A stretch of DNA of 64,000 bases from Liolophura sinensis (Eukaryota; Mollusca; Polyplacophora; Chitonida; Chitonidae), in assembly GCF_032854445.1 (NCBI RefSeq), contig NC_088296.1:8654706-8718705 (forward strand), given 5' to 3'. Shown here one piece after another: positions 41,331-62,556 of this stretch. The position numbers and the translations under genes are program-made. The notes beneath the pieces were generated by a model that was not told the origin of the DNA, ran no database searches, and saw only the letters and a list, made by a program, of their open reading frames with translations. Each line of letters opens with the position of its first letter. Position 1 is the stretch's first letter.

Positions 41331-41553
41331 GGCCCGGATAGCACAGTTGGTAGAGCGTCCGCTTCGGGACCGGTAGACCCAGGATCAATCCTTGATCGAG
41401 TCACACCTAAAACTTTAAAAGAGGAAGTTGTAACTTCCTCGCTTGGCGTTCAGCATGAAGGGGATAGTGCAACGACTGGTTGACCCGTATCAGTATAATG
41501 TCTCGGGCGGTGCAGCTTACCTGCCTTCGGTAAGTCGTCTCGGTAAGTCGTCT
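41331..41553 (+). repeat. Family B SINE, 3'-truncated
   Basis: Best-preserved family B head: GATAGCACAGTTGGTAGAGC (A box) and CCAGGATCAATCC (B box), then AGAGGAAGTTGTAACTTCC. It stops at a duplicated GGTAAGTCGTCT near 41530-41553. Confidence 0.8.
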
Positions 41554-41956
41554 TAAGATGGTTACTTTTTAACCGCTAGAACATACAGGCGCGGGTTCAA
41601 ATCCAGCCTTCAACAAGAAATTTGTGAAACTGTGTACTTTAAGCTCAAACCACTGATAATGCCATAGAAATACACACGTGAAGACCAAAACCCTCGTGAA
41701 CTGTAATTAATGCTTTTATGTACTATAGCGTATAAACTCCATTGTTCTTCTTCCTGGTATGTGTATGGGCGTGATTTGATGTCGGATATGAAGTGAAATG
41801 TGGTCTACTTCTGGATTATTGTAAAAGCTACGTAATAGTCTACAATAGCGGTGTTTTAATGCATTTACAACCTGCATGTTTTGCAATGATATATCCTGCC
41901 ATCACATGTGAGGCTTTTAAGCAGCTGATAGCTGTGCCTGTCGGAAATGATTGTTG

Positions 41957-42090
41957 AGCTGGTCTGTCAGCAACCTGCAGATGGTCTTGGGTTCCCCTCG
42001 GGATCTGCACGGTTTCCTCCCACCATAATGCTGGCCGCCGTCGCATAAGTGAAATATTCTTGACTACGGCGCAAAACAAGAATCAGAACA
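41957..42090 (+). repeat. Family A SINE 3' half
   Basis: GTCTGTCAGCAACCTGCAG, CATAATGCTGGCCGCCGTCG, then CGGCGCAAAACAAGAATCAG. Confidence 0.75.
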
Positions 42091-42790
42091 ACAGCTAACA
42101 GTGGAGTAATGGGGTTTCCCTGCCAAAGATGACATCACAACTGCGGCACATAGTAACTGTAATCAGTGATTATCATTGCAAACATTAACACGTAACAGTA
42201 ACGCCAGCGTGCCGCACATACCTAACGGTATATCTGTAACGCGTATTTACCGACAGTGACTAAAACAGATTTGTGTTTGTTTTGTTTTTAGTCAAACTGT
42301 ATGTTATTATGCTATTGGTTTTCTCAGCTACAGTAAATACCTTCAAATCTGGTTCAAATGGATGGTCTACTATCTTGTTTAGTAAAATCGGTGATGTTCT
42401 TGAAACCACAGATTGCCTCTAAGCTGTTACTTGTAACAAAATATGCAGCGAAAGAGCTCAATTACAGTCCTTTGACCGTTTCAAAATTAGGTTATCTTTT
42501 TTACTATGGACCAAAGATAAAAAAATTTTAACAGCCACTTGAAAATTTTAGATTAACACTAGTGTGTTGCTGGGTCAGGACTGGTCTCTTACCTCAGATG
42601 AGAATGTCTTCACCAGCTGATAATAGGTTCGTACCTTACTATACCTGGGCCACATCTCATCTTACGTACTGAACTCAGATAAATGGCCGATAATTAAAAT
42701 CTTACTGTTATTAATACGTTCAAGGCCAAGTGCTCAAGATTTGAATTTCTTGTACAAAAGAGGCTTGTGCATTTGTAGAGTAGAAGTGTA

Positions 42791-42887
42791 TTTTTTATTT
42801 AGTTAGTTATTTGCTTGCTGTTTTACGTCGTACTGAAGAATATTTCACCTACATGTATGCGACGGCGGCTAGCATTATGGTGGGAAG
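42791..42887 (-). repeat. Family A SINE 3' third
   Basis: TTTTATTTAGTTAGTTATTT, GTTTTACGTCGTACTGAAG, GCGACGGCGGCTAGCATTAT. A small ACATGTAT insertion sits near 42852. Confidence 0.7.
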
Positions 42888-43419
42888 AAACTTGTGGGGA
42901 AGTTCGCCAGTAAATTGCCAAGGCCTGCTGGTTTACGCCGATCACTACAGTTTATCTTACCACACAAAAATTCTAACACTGTGGTGTAAGAGAAAAATTC
43001 ATCAGGATGGCATTAAAGTAAAATCAAATAAATAAATAAATAAAAGTGCCAGGCCTTGCTATAGCTTGACTAATATACATGATATTAAAAGTTTCCTATC
43101 TCGAGTCAACTGACCGATAAAGTTTTTGGTAGTCATTGTGTTTGACAATATATCGGTCTTACCCTGCCCATATGTATATCTTGAAAATGTATATTCGACA
43201 TCATAAAGGCATATGTAGACATATTATTTGTGTTTAACCACGTTGTTTGTATCATTGCTCAGATTTAATAGTTGCTCATTTTTGTAAAAAAAAAAAAACC
43301 TCTAGCATTCATTACCAGTTATAAGACAAATTCAACCTTTAATGGTCTACAAAAGCATATGCATGCTATTTTTTTTTTGAAAAAAGGCGAATACAAAATT
43401 GTCCATGATCATTATTAGT

Positions 43420-52443
<9,024 letters not shown>

Positions 52444-52681
52444 CACCAGGGGTATTTCAGGTTTTCTTAATCACGAGACATGTAAAACTGGTTACTGACT
52501 GGTAGCAAGACAAACTAAATCATGAATCTGTCTGTAACAGAACTTAGTCCCGCAAAATGTTTCGCAGCACATGGCGGGCTGAATAGTGAAAATAATTGAT
52601 AAATCAATTCTGCATCTCCTGTCCAGTTGGTTCTCTGCTGTATGACAGGCGCTCAGGCGAACTGTTGTTCTTAGCGAACAG

Positions 52682-52693
52682 TATATATATAAA
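52682..52693 (-). promoter_or_regulatory. Possible TATA-like element upstream of gene 4
   Basis: The minus strand reads TTTATATATATAC about 240 nt before the gene 4 ATG. Alternating TA is common in this AT-rich DNA, so this is only a candidate. Confidence 0.2.
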
Positions 52694-52744
52694 TTCACGA
52701 GAGGAAATCAGGTAGCAAATTAGACTTCACTAACATCATCGTTT

Positions 52745-52797
52745 TAACACCCTAACGCAAAATGCTGCGGCCACTGAAATATCATACCGAAGACTCA
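52745..52797. repeat. Family C SINE-like fragment
   Basis: AATGCTGCGGCCACTGAAAT plus ATCATACCGAAGAC parallels the GCCGCCACCGAAGTATCAT block at 2188-2215. It directly abuts the foldback element. Confidence 0.4.
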
Positions 52798-52800
52798 ATG

Positions 52801-54173
52801 CACAGGTAGATCTATTTTTTATTCATGGATTTCTTTATTTACTTTTTTGAATGCTGTTTAACACCAAAATAAACGATTTTTGAATCATTCATACTACAGT
52901 AGGTAGTTTTATTGGTACTGGAGAGCCAGGTTTAAACCAACCACCTCTGGCAAGTAGCTAGCGGACATTCTAACATTTTACGTGCAGTTGTGCACACCAT
53001 ATTGGTGGAAAACAATTGATGTTCAGTGAATCTTAGATCGCGCAAACAGCCACACGTGCGCTGTAGACCGCTTTTTGTGGCAAAGGACGCATGAACCGAC
53101 TTATATACTTACTTACTTTGTTCGTTATATGGGTTGAAGTTGCATTGCACAGTATTTTGAACATAGTACGTGGGTGTGTCAAAGGTGCAGAAATACAACT
53201 GGTGACGTCACACTAGCATGCAATGCTAAAGACACCAGTTACTACGTATGACTGATCACAGTGTCATCTTGCACTGACCCTAGGTTCAACACTACTTGTT
53301 CTCATTGTAGACAGTCATTGTAGAACTGAAAATGTATTGGATATTGTATGCTTAAACAAGTGTCAAATGAAAAAAAAAGCAGCCAAGGAACGGCCCCTCC
53401 GCCAGGGAGTTCTCCAGACGCTCTATCAAACTCTTGTAAACTGTGTGGTACCAGGGATGCTCTGCAACTTGATCTGACATAGACTTAAATTGTTCTTACA
53501 GTATATTTATTGGTGTGAGATTTATAATGTCAAAGCAAGTGGGTGGGTAGATACCGGTGAGTGATCTTATCAGAATGTTAAGATCTAGGTTCAATTTTGA
53601 CAAGTGTCAAAAATAAGATTTTAAAATTGGCAATCAAATAAATTGGTAGTTTTTTTTTACTTGGCGCCCAACAAGTAGTGTTGAACCTAGGGTCAGTGCA
53701 AGATGACACTGTGATCAGTCATACATGGTAACTGGTGTCTTTAGCATACTAGTGTGACGTCACCAGTTGTATTTCTGCACCTTCGACACACCCACGTACT
53801 ATGTTCAAATACTGCGCAATGCAACTTCAACCCATATAACGAACAAAGTAAGTAAGTCTATAAGTCGGTTCATGCGTCCTTTGCCACAAAAAGCGGTCTA
53901 CAGCGCACGTGTGGCTGTTTGCGCGATCTAAGATTCACTGAACACCAATTGTTTTCCACCAATATGGTGTGCACAACTGCACGTAAAATGTTAGAATGTC
54001 CGCTAACAACTTGCCAGAGGTAGTTGGTTTAAACCTGACTCTCCAGTACCAATAAAACTACCTGCTATAGTATGAATGATTCAAAAGTCGTTTACTTTGG
54101 TGTTAAACAGCATTCAAATAAATAAATAAAGAAATCCATAAATAAAAAAATAGACCTAGCTGTGCTTTGTTAC
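52801..54173. mobile_element. Foldback element: two inverted arms of about 500 bp
   Basis: Left arm 52801-53300 and right arm 53670-54173 are reverse complements with only scattered differences by eye (for example GGTAGATCTA against TAGACCTAGC at the outer end, and TAGGTTCAACACTACTTGTT at the inner end). The spacer of about 370 bp (53301-53669) is unique here. Each arm ends outward in a GTTAAACAGCATTCAAATAA, ATAAATAAAG tail like that of a SINE, and carries blocks shared with 'family F' at 57815-58050. No coding capacity. Confidence 0.85.
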
Positions 54174-55714
54174 AGTTTCATATATATATATATATGTTAT
54201 GGCGCTTATTCTGTGTATCAACTTACATATCTTACCTGTATGTTATCGGTTTATAGGTGTGAACTTAGTGGTAGCAAGTGTATAGCCCTGAGTGATAACG
54301 TAAGCACCTATTCGGACACGCCCACTATCACATGACTCAAACCACGTGGTCCTGATACTTATGACCTATAACAGGACGATGCAAAGTATTGTTTATAAGG
54401 TTTAGTTTAATATATGTTTGGAGTTTATCAGCGTATTCATAACATTTTCAATGATATGAATATGGTGAGATTTATGGCTCTAAGAAATCGTCGTGCCTGT
54501 CTGGGGTAGGCAAAACAGCACGCTTTTTAATAATCATAGTGCCGGTTAAAACCCTTCGTTAAGGGGCGAAACTTGGAGCAATAATTTTATAAAGTGTGCA
54601 GTATTAGGGGTCAACTATTTTTGTCGTTCGGATTATTTTTTTTTATAAATGTTGTGAGCCAGCTACAGCCCGACCATTTAAGGGATTGACGTAACATTCT
54701 GCAGCAATGTTCCCGTGGTCTTGAACGAGCGAGGAGCAGTTCAGATTTATTAAAGTCAAGTGGTTTGGCGGTTATATTAAATTTTAAGGAAGAAACTTTT
54801 CCGTCTTTTTCTATAAAACGAACAAACGAATAGTTGCAAGACTTAAAATGCATGTAGGCCAACCCTAGTTTCAACCAGTGTGTTAATACCATTGACTTCG
54901 TTAGAAAGTTTTGGAGCTCGCTATTGGTCGAAATTAGTTTGTACTAAACTGCAGGCCAGGGTATTCTCTGTCTGCGGGTGTAGAGCGGTTTGATATATGA
55001 GCAATGGCTTTCTCGCTTATGGCGTTTAAATGACGCCACCATTTCTTCAGAGATACACATGATAGATGTTTAAACCCATTGATTTAACATTTCAATAGAG
55101 AGTATATGGATAGATATATGCTCTTTTTACTTCCTGAAACGGCTGACGACGCCTGTGTGGACATTTGTGCAGCCCCGCGTTCGTTGATCACCATCGGTTT
55201 CCCTCAAATATGACGTGTTTTCCTATATATCAAGTGCTCGTTGTAAAAGGGGGCCTCGCTGGCTCAGACACCTTAAGCATCGGGGAGCGGCCCTTGACCA
55301 GTGCAATGGCTTTGTTTGAATCCAATTCTCGCTGTTTCAATTTCGACTAAAACGTCTGGGGGTATGTCGGGTTGTGGGTCTGACCTATTTTGCAGAAATA
55401 GGTTATACTAAAAGCAAAAGCTAACGTGTTGAGCAAATACCTAAGGTTTGTGTGAACGGCAGTATATTTTAGTGCAACTACGCTACGAATACGGCGGAAT
55501 TGGAGCCAAGCTTTCCGGGCTACGTTTTGACGCACATGCATCTACATTATGCCAAAGTGCTTTCGAGAGAAAAGAACTCGTCAAAGTAGTGCTTTATAAT
55601 ATTGCCCGGTTTCTCGCATTCTATAGTCCTCGACTCCTGTCATTAAAGCTGCTGTTAGGACGAACAAAAGCTGCGCGATTTTTTTACGAAAACAACAGCG
55701 CCCTTTTCGTTCAT

Positions 55715-55982
55715 TTGTTTAATTACTTTATTGGTGTTTTACGCCGTACTCAAGAATTTTTCGCTTATACGACAGCATTATGATGGGTGGAATCGGGCAG
55801 AGCCCGGTGAAAACCCACGGCCATCCGCATATTGCCCCAAGAGCTTTACATATACGGCCGGAAAGTAAGCCGGCATGAGCTGGATCGCATTAGTATCTAT
55901 GCAGGCTTGGGATTTAACGTCGCCGCATTGTTGAGAGTCTCCTGTGTCACTGCGTCGTGCTGGCACGATAAGCACCTAGGCG
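55715..55982 (-). repeat. Family A SINE, near full length, diverged
   Basis: Tail GTTTAATTACTTTATTGGTG, CGCCGTACTCAAGAATTTTT, ATACGGCCGGAAAGTAAGCC, head CGTCGTGCTGGCACGATAAG. The GGCGGCC block is deleted. Confidence 0.8.
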
Positions 55983-56092
55983 GGTTTTGTTTATCTCCCC
56001 TCTCGAATTCTCACCCACGCGTATTGAAATACGCGGTTCCAGGACACCTGTGACCTCATCCGGCTTACATAACTTAAAACTCAAGAACGATA

Positions 56093-56420
56093 GTGAGTGA
56101 GTGAGTAAGTGCTTGGGGTTTAACGTCGTACTCAACAATTTTTCAGTCACGTAACAACGAAGGAATCCTTAGGGTGTATGTGATATGCCTTCTTGTTGCA
56201 GGGTGGATTTCCACCGCTCTTTTATCTAGTGCTGCTTCACTGAGACGACTTACCGAAGGCAAGTAAGCCGCCCCGCACAAGTCATTACACTGGTACGTGT
56301 CAACCAACTGTTGCACTATCCCTTTCATTCTCAACGCCAAGCGAGGAAGTTACAACTCTCTTTTTTAAAGTCTTAGGTGTGACTCGACCCAGGATTGATC
56401 CTGGATCTACCGCTCCTGCA
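56093..56420 (-). repeat. Family B SINE, near full length
   Basis: GAGTGAGTGAGTAAGTGCTT tail, AACGTCGTACTCAACAATTT, CACTGAGACGACTTACCG, head CCCAGGATTGATCCTGGATC. The A box end is lost. Confidence 0.85.
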
Positions 56421-56592
56421 AAGAACGATAATCTTTCAAAGAGATATCAGAGGTCGAAGGTTTATTAACCGATAAACCTGACAGCCATTATCCAAGTGAA
56501 ACATTCTTGAGTCACAGGAAGTCATACCAAATTATGGGCATTTTTTTTAACTCGTCATAAAACCAAAGCCTTCCAGTACATACATGAGTTAT

Positions 56593-56598
56593 TTTATT
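56593..56598 (-). promoter_or_regulatory. Candidate polyadenylation signal of gene 5
   Basis: AATAAA on the minus strand about 85 nt beyond the gene 5 stop codon, a typical distance. Confidence 0.45.
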
Positions 56599-56682
56599 TT
56601 TCAATATACCTGTACAAGGGAGAATGCCATTCATAAATACATAATTTAAAACAGTTCACTATTTTACAGAGCAACCACCATT

Positions 56683-59600
56683 TTAGAAATCGCACAACAT
56701 CTCGGGATAACTCGCGAGGCTTGCCACTCCACATAGGTTACCGTGGTCACGCGCTATGAGGATGTACCCCTTCATGCCCCAGCCAGTACCCCAGCTAAAA
56801 GACAAGAAAATTAGTGTTAAGGATACAGCAAATTAATTTAGATGGATGTTTGTTATTTTTTATTATTGAATAATATGAAGTAGAGCCCACTGTGTAAGAG
56901 TAAGACTTCACAGCTGACAGACGTGAGGTGCATTTCACTAGTGCTGTTATCGTGGAGATGAATTATTAATTCATTATTCATATGAATTATATGAATTAAG
57001 AAGTTAAACAAGAGCAACTTGCAAATAGCTCCATCATCCACCAAAAATTCAATGTCGCCTTGCACTAAGACCTGTCGTTAAGCGAATGATCATCTTTAAA
57101 CACGACATAAAACTGTGACCGACGGTCAAACCTACCGACCGACAGACAGACGAAGAAACTTACAGATCTGATTGTCACAGCTAGGGAAGGAAATACACGC
57201 AAAGAAAGAAACAAATACCTATTTTTGACAATCCAGTATTTCTTGCCGTCCATTACTCCGTAGCCAACGACCAAGGCCGCATGATTGATGTCCGTCGAGG
57301 TACACTGTGGATCGTCGTATATACCTGGAAATGCAGGCGGCATTTACAGCATTGAAGGTGCTTACCTTCCAACTGTCGGGGCCCATTTATTTAACAAACG
57401 ACTTAACACTTAAGTCAGAAATTTAAACACAGCTGCAATTAAAATAATTTCCTTTGGGATGTGTATAAAATTGCACACGGATGATGTACAAACAAAACGA
57501 ACGTACCATTCACAATTTAAGTTGTTTTCTGAGTGGTTGAGTTTAAAAGCAATTAATGAATAATATTAATGGTTAGACTAAAACTCTAACTGAGGTAAGT
57601 TGACAAAGAAAACGTATTTCACCGCTAACGTGTGACCATTTGCCATCAATCAGAGCCGTCCATGCTGCTCTGGTTTTACTCTCTGTGCTGTACGTCTTGA
57701 TTATATTAAATACTGGTTTGCTTAGTAAATACCAGAATTGCGCGGTGCCAGTTCAAACCCGGCGTTGAACGGGGAGCTTGTGTCCCATACCCTTCACTTG
57801 TCATTGTTCGCGAGGTCTTTGTGGCACCGCTCATTGAAGACCACTTATCTTCCACCAATCACGTCTGCATATCTATACATGCAGGCCTACGTTACACGGA
57901 GTCAATTTTGTCACTAACATGCCGAAAGTCAGTGGTTTATTCCCGGAATACATTGCCTTCTCCACCAATAAAATTTCCGCCGGTAGTAAAAGTGAAAAAG
58001 TCTGGAACTAATGCTTAAACAACAATTAAAAAAAAATTAAATAAATGAAGAAAGACTGATAGATTCTGCATATATGTGGTTTTCAGATTTTTCATAAAAT
58101 ATTCATTTTTCAAAAAGGGTTCGAGTAAAAGTTATGCATGATCTAACAAGTGGACATGTTGTTCATTTTATACGGACGACTTACCCGACTTGTAGAACTC
58201 CATCGAAGGAGCGCCAGCGTTCATACCGATGGTCACTGGGCCGTTCGTGTAGACAATGATCTGTAGAGCGGTCTCGTTGCCCTTGGGCAAGTCCACACAT
58301 CCGCGAATTTTAGCCCCGATAGTATTAGGGTTGAATCGACATTTGCCATCCTAATAAAGATGTCGAGAACAACACTTTATCGTCTGTAGAAGGTTTAACT
58401 ATGGAAGCCGATAGAGGACATGTCGTTACCATGCTACCACGACCTTTCTAATATAGGGTTCCTTCGCATCGCTACCTCGCTACCTCGCTGCTTCGCGAGG
58501 TAGCAAGACAGAGGGTAACGAGGTTATTATAATCACCTTAGTGTCAGGCTGAGTCATACACCACACAGTTGGATTCTTGCACCTTGGTGCCTTATTAAGT
58601 TTTACATCACTCAACATTACGTCACTCAAATTTCAGCGATCGAGAAGGTTGGCGCGCTAGTGTGGCGTAATGACTCATTTCTCCAATGCGGTCACTGTGA
58701 GTTTAAGACTAACTCTGACCTGCCTCCACTCTGGTTGTACACAGAAAATTCTTTCAGCAACTTACGGGTGGTCGTAGGTTTTCATCGGGCTCTGCTTGGT
58801 TTCCTCCCACCATAATGTTGGCTACCGTCGTATAGGTGAAAAATTCTTGAGTACGGCGTTCCAATCGGAAGTATACAACCTGGTTGAATCATCCTTACGT
58901 ATTATATGACCATAAAAGATATGGATGCGTAGTAACAACCCGGCTAAACCACGCTCTCTCGATCAAAAACGCCAAATGTCACTCTGCAGTTGTCACTCAC
59001 ATCTATAGTCATTTTTGCTTCTTCAGGTGCACTCAGACCAGTTGCCCGTCTTACCATCCGAGATCCTTTATTTTGGAAATCAAATTTCAGATTCAAACCA
59101 CCAACCAACTGAAATATGGCGTTGTCAAGATTAATAGGACGGACAATGATGGAAGGAAAATGGATCCGTATATATTCCCCCCCCCCACCCAAACAAAAAA
59201 TCCCCTCGCTACCTGACTACCTCGCATCGCTACCTTGCCACTTCGTTACCTCGTTACCTCGCTGCCCTCGCCCTCTACTAGAAAGGTCCAGGTGGCCAGG
59301 TAGCGAGATGTCCTCTATCGGCTTCCATAGTTAACGGTATTTTAGGATGATCATTAGCAGCACTGAGAAGGCTGACTGCGGTCGATGTAAGTTCAAATCT
59401 ATAGCTCATGCTGGCTTCCTCTCCGGTAGTACGAGGGAAAGTCTGTCAGCAACCCGCGGATGGGCGTGGATTTAGCCCGGTTTCTTCACACCATAAAGAT
59501 GGCCGCCGTCGTATAAGTGAAGAAGTCTTGGGTACGCTTAAATTCAGTTAAATATAAAAAATTAAAACATATCAACAAATAAGAAGCTGGACTTATTGGA

Positions 59601-62388
59601 AAACTGTGTAAATGCTAAGCACTATCGCTGGGAATGTTTCTTTTTCTTTCTTTTCTATTTCTTGTTCTCATGTCAAAGCATGCATGATTTCGACATCGGT
59701 GTTTTCCGTTCGGAATTTTCATCGCCCATTTTGTATGAATTTTGTGTGTATGAATACAATCTTTAACAGCTTTTACAGTTAAATGTCAATTTCAATGTAT
59801 ATACTAATCAGTCAGTGTTAAATTAGGGGGGGAAATATCTATCTGCATTACGTTACAAATATTGCAGCCTCGTGTCTTCAGAATTGTATTATATAGGGGT
59901 GTTTTGAATGTGATTTTCCAAACTTATCAGGCTCCTATATTTGACCACATTTACTATATAAAATGTAATTAGTGTATACCTATGATAACGAAAATCAAGG
60001 AGCTGTAATTTAGTGAACTTAGACAGTTGCTGAAGGAACGAGGTGTCATTTCTGCCTGGGGCACACAGCGAGAGACGTGGTCTGTAAACCAATGTCAACA
60101 AGGGCTGTCGTAATATTTTAACCATCCACATAATACAGAAGAACAGTTCTTTCTTCTGGGGACAAAAAGTTCAAACTTGAAACTCATCTATTTTCAAAAT
60201 CCAAGATACTAACCTTTGCTTCGTAAGGATACGACGCCTCCGTATCTATACCACCGTTTTCCCTGATGTATTCAAATGAGGTGTCCATATACCCACCATT
60301 ACAACCGTAATTACCTGTCAACATATTTGTTGTTTTTTTTTTTTAATTGTGACTGCGGGGACAGACGATGACTTCGGTCATTGTTTATCTGGGACAGACG
60401 GTAACATTTTACGTGTAGTTATCGTGACGTGCAATGACACAAATAAACTTTGAATTAAAAAGAAACCGAATCGCCATTTATTCGCTTACAGATGAGATAG
60501 GATTTCTTGGGTTAAAACCTACAAAAAGGCTTGAATACTGTAAATGTGCCATACCTAAAGCTCAGCCTAGGAATAGCTACCGTATAGACTTTCCTGTCTC
60601 TCAGATCAGCCAGTTAGCGTCCACTCCGTATCCCTTTAAGCAAATTCTAGTATAATGTATTAACAAGTTCAAAAGGCCATTGCTGTCTTGTACTTAGACT
60701 CATAGTCAAGCCAACTACTCATATTAAAAAATGGCCATACACACAGACAGAACAACTTCCACGGCTATTTGTCGGAGATAATTTGCCTTCATTTCGAACT
60801 AGCTTCAAGTAAACAAAAGACTCACCATACTTGTCGGAACAGTCCATCAGGTTTTGCTCTGAAAGAGACACGAGTTGATGTGGGGAGCAGTACATGGCGT
60901 GTCTAGCCTCGACTGACCCGGTTACCGCAAATGCCCAAGGGGAGCCACACTGGCCCTGTGTATGTTAAAGAAATAGTTTCAATGAAATTGTTTATGTATT
61001 CTATATACATGTAACCCTGCTAATACAGCAGCATATGAAACAATTTTTAGCCAAATTTAGTCAATCTGTTCTTCATAGAAAATATTTTTGCCCAATACAA
61101 TTACTTTTTTTATTCAAACGGAGCGTTTTTTTTTTCGCATGACAAATCTTATTTTAACGAGAACAATTATAACATTGTTTAAATATATCCAGCGCAGTGG
61201 AAATGTTGTCTCTTGACTGTTGGTGACAGTCAAGACCCAAAGGATGCAACACTAGTCTTTATATAGTGAAGAAATGTGGACCTAAGTTACAGTGGGTTAT
61301 TATTCACCTGCGATTTGATTTTTCATGTTTTCTATATACCTCATTGTATCCATGTTCGTCAATAGTTCGTCAATAGATTTTTTTATTTTAAATTTTTTTG
61401 CTCACAAAGGAGAATATATTTTACAAACAGAATTGCTCACAGATTTATGAGTTATACCTAATAGTATCTATGCTTATTAAAAAATTCGTCGAAAAAGTCA
61501 TTCAATAGATTTGTTTTGTTTACAAAGGAAAACATATTTTACAAACAAAATTGTTTACAAATTTATTAGTTATACCTTATAATGTCTATGCTTATTAAAT
61601 AATTCGTCGACAAAGTTATTCAACAGATTTTTTTATTCACATGGGAAGATATATTTTGCACATAGAATTGTTTCTAAATTCTTGAGACGAGGAAACCGGT
61701 GATCCCTGAGTAAACAGCCGCCCTTTGTAAGATACCTGGCAATCTTCAACACTCAAACCTGAAGCCGAAGCACTGAGAGATGGATTCGAGCACACGACCT
61801 CATCGGCCAAGGGCCTGATCTATTTTCATCGTGCCAGCGACGTCACCACCTCAGCCAGAGAAGGTCTTTACCTGGTTTTTCACTGGTGTAATGAAGCCCA
61901 AACTGCGCCAGTCCATGCTCTCGGGAAGTTTGCCATGACGGTAATCAGGCTTCCCTTTACAGAAATGCTGCGCGTTCGATAGATCTCCATATCGTAAAAG
62001 ACGTTTGTGCTCCTTCCGCGTCTGGATGTAGGGCGTGAATGAATAATTGAATAAATCAGTGAAAAAATGTTTAAATACCTTTTTTTGCAATATATATATA
62101 TACAATATATATTTCTTTATCACTGCATTACAAGGTGAACTATTTTCACAATCTACACCTTATTGATCCGTGTAAAAGCCAGGTGAACTTTGCTCATGTA
62201 ATATACACAAATAAGCAAATCTGACATTAAATAGCGATCAAGTTTTTTAACCTGTTCAGTTTCCATCGTGTAAGTCAATTACCATATCAGCGAAAGCGTT
62301 GACCCCCAGTCTGTACGAGTGACGTCCCTTATCGGCTTCACTGTTGTGTTGGTTAATAAACGCTACATTTTGCTTCCAGATTTGATAC
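56683..62388 (-). CDS. Gene 5: cathepsin L-like pseudoprotease (Cys25 to Pro), exon 1 not found
   Basis: Seven of the expected eight coding exons: 62283-62388, 61872-62021, 60826-60955, 60214-60314, 58185-58350, 57219-57324, 56683-56794. I found no signal-peptide exon between 62389 and 64000, so it is probably beyond the right edge. Propeptide helix [15 protein letters not shown] and GVNAFAD are present; mature start about LPESMDW. The active-site exon reads GQCGSPWAF with Pro (CCT) at position 25. Gln19, His159 ([11 protein letters not shown]), Asn175 and Trp177 (VKNSWG) are retained. The extra cysteines (FCKGKPD, MYCSPHQ, RGCVDLP, PEMLCDF) and the GNET sequon match genes 3 and 4. All seven exon lengths (106/150/130/101/166/106/112) are identical to those of genes 3 and 4. 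Among the three it keeps the most canonical GQCGS context and N-x-WG region. Expected secreted pseudoprotease; role unknown. Confidence 0.91.
57815..58050 (+). repeat. Dispersed repeat 'family F' copy
   Basis: CTTCCACCAATCACGTCTGC, AACATGCCGAAAGTCAGTGG, TCCACCAATAAAATTTCCGC, then AACAACAATTAAAAAAAAAT and AAATAAATGAAG. Same block order as the arms of the 52801-54173 foldback. In gene 5 intron 6. Confidence 0.5.
58395..59334. mobile_element. TTAA-flanked element with perfect 23-bp terminal inverted repeats
   Basis: TTAA at 58395-58398 and 59331-59334 flank inverted termini 58399-58421 and 59308-59330, which begin CTATGGAAGCCGATAG and are perfect reverse complements over 23 bp. Subterminal regions are packed with GCTACCTCGCTACC-type repeats in both orientations (58466-58520, 59200-59307). 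A family A SINE is nested inside. No transposase. TTAA duplication fits piggyBac-type or other TTAA-targeting DNA transposons, so this would be a non-autonomous member. It lies in gene 5 intron 5. Confidence 0.8.
58642..58868 (+). repeat. Family A SINE nested in the TTAA element
   Basis: GGTTGGCGCGCTAGTGTGGC, GTCACTGTGAGTTTAAGACT, CACCATAATGTTGGCTACCG, then GAGTACGGCGTTCCAATC with no AAATAAAT tail. Confidence 0.75.
59360..59540 (+). repeat. Family A SINE, head and tail degraded
   Basis: GCTCATGCTGGCTTCCTCTC, CAGCAACCCGCGGATGGGCG, GGCCGCCGTCGTATAAGTGA. In gene 5 intron 5, just past the TTAA element. Confidence 0.75.
61339..61687. repeat. Tandem repeat, about 118-bp unit, 3 copies
   Basis: Each unit has TATGCTTATTAAA, ATTCGTCG, CAATAGATTT, CACAAAGGA, TATTTTACAAAC, AGTTATACC in order. 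Copies at about 61339-61456, 61457-61575 and 61576-61687. In gene 5 intron 3. Confidence 0.75.
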
Positions 62389-62556
62389 CTGTGAGAAAAA
62401 TATTTTAAAAAATCAAAACAGTCGTACTTACAGGATACGAGTCACATAATATAACAAACACCTAATATAAACCATAGGGCTATCACAAAACTTGTACCTG
62501 TATGCCAGTTGAAAAGATTGGGTTTGTCCTTTTGTTCGTCAGTGGGCCCCTTCCCG

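Larger units (their letters stand above)
39473..43419. other. Intergenic spacer between gene 3 and gene 4
   Basis: No gene seen. It contains a three-copy 22-bp repeat at 39602-39667 (CATCTTCAGTTAAAGAAAAT), SINE remnants at 39888-39990, 41957-42090 and 42791-42887, and a family B SINE at 41331-41553. The gene 3 promoter is expected right of 39472, but no TATA box stands out. Confidence 0.7.
52444..56682. other. Intergenic spacer between gene 4 and gene 5
   Basis: No gene seen. It holds the gene 4 upstream region, a foldback element (52801-54173), a SINE A copy (55715-55982) and a SINE B copy (56093-56420). The stretch 54174-55700 shows nothing recognisable except a possible diverged tRNA-like head near 55252-55345 (GGCCTCGCTGGCTCAG). 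Confidence 0.7.

Noticed and set aside
58884-59216. 110-codon frame inside the TTAA element
   Set aside because: No transposase motifs and low-complexity Pro-rich end; the element appears non-autonomous.
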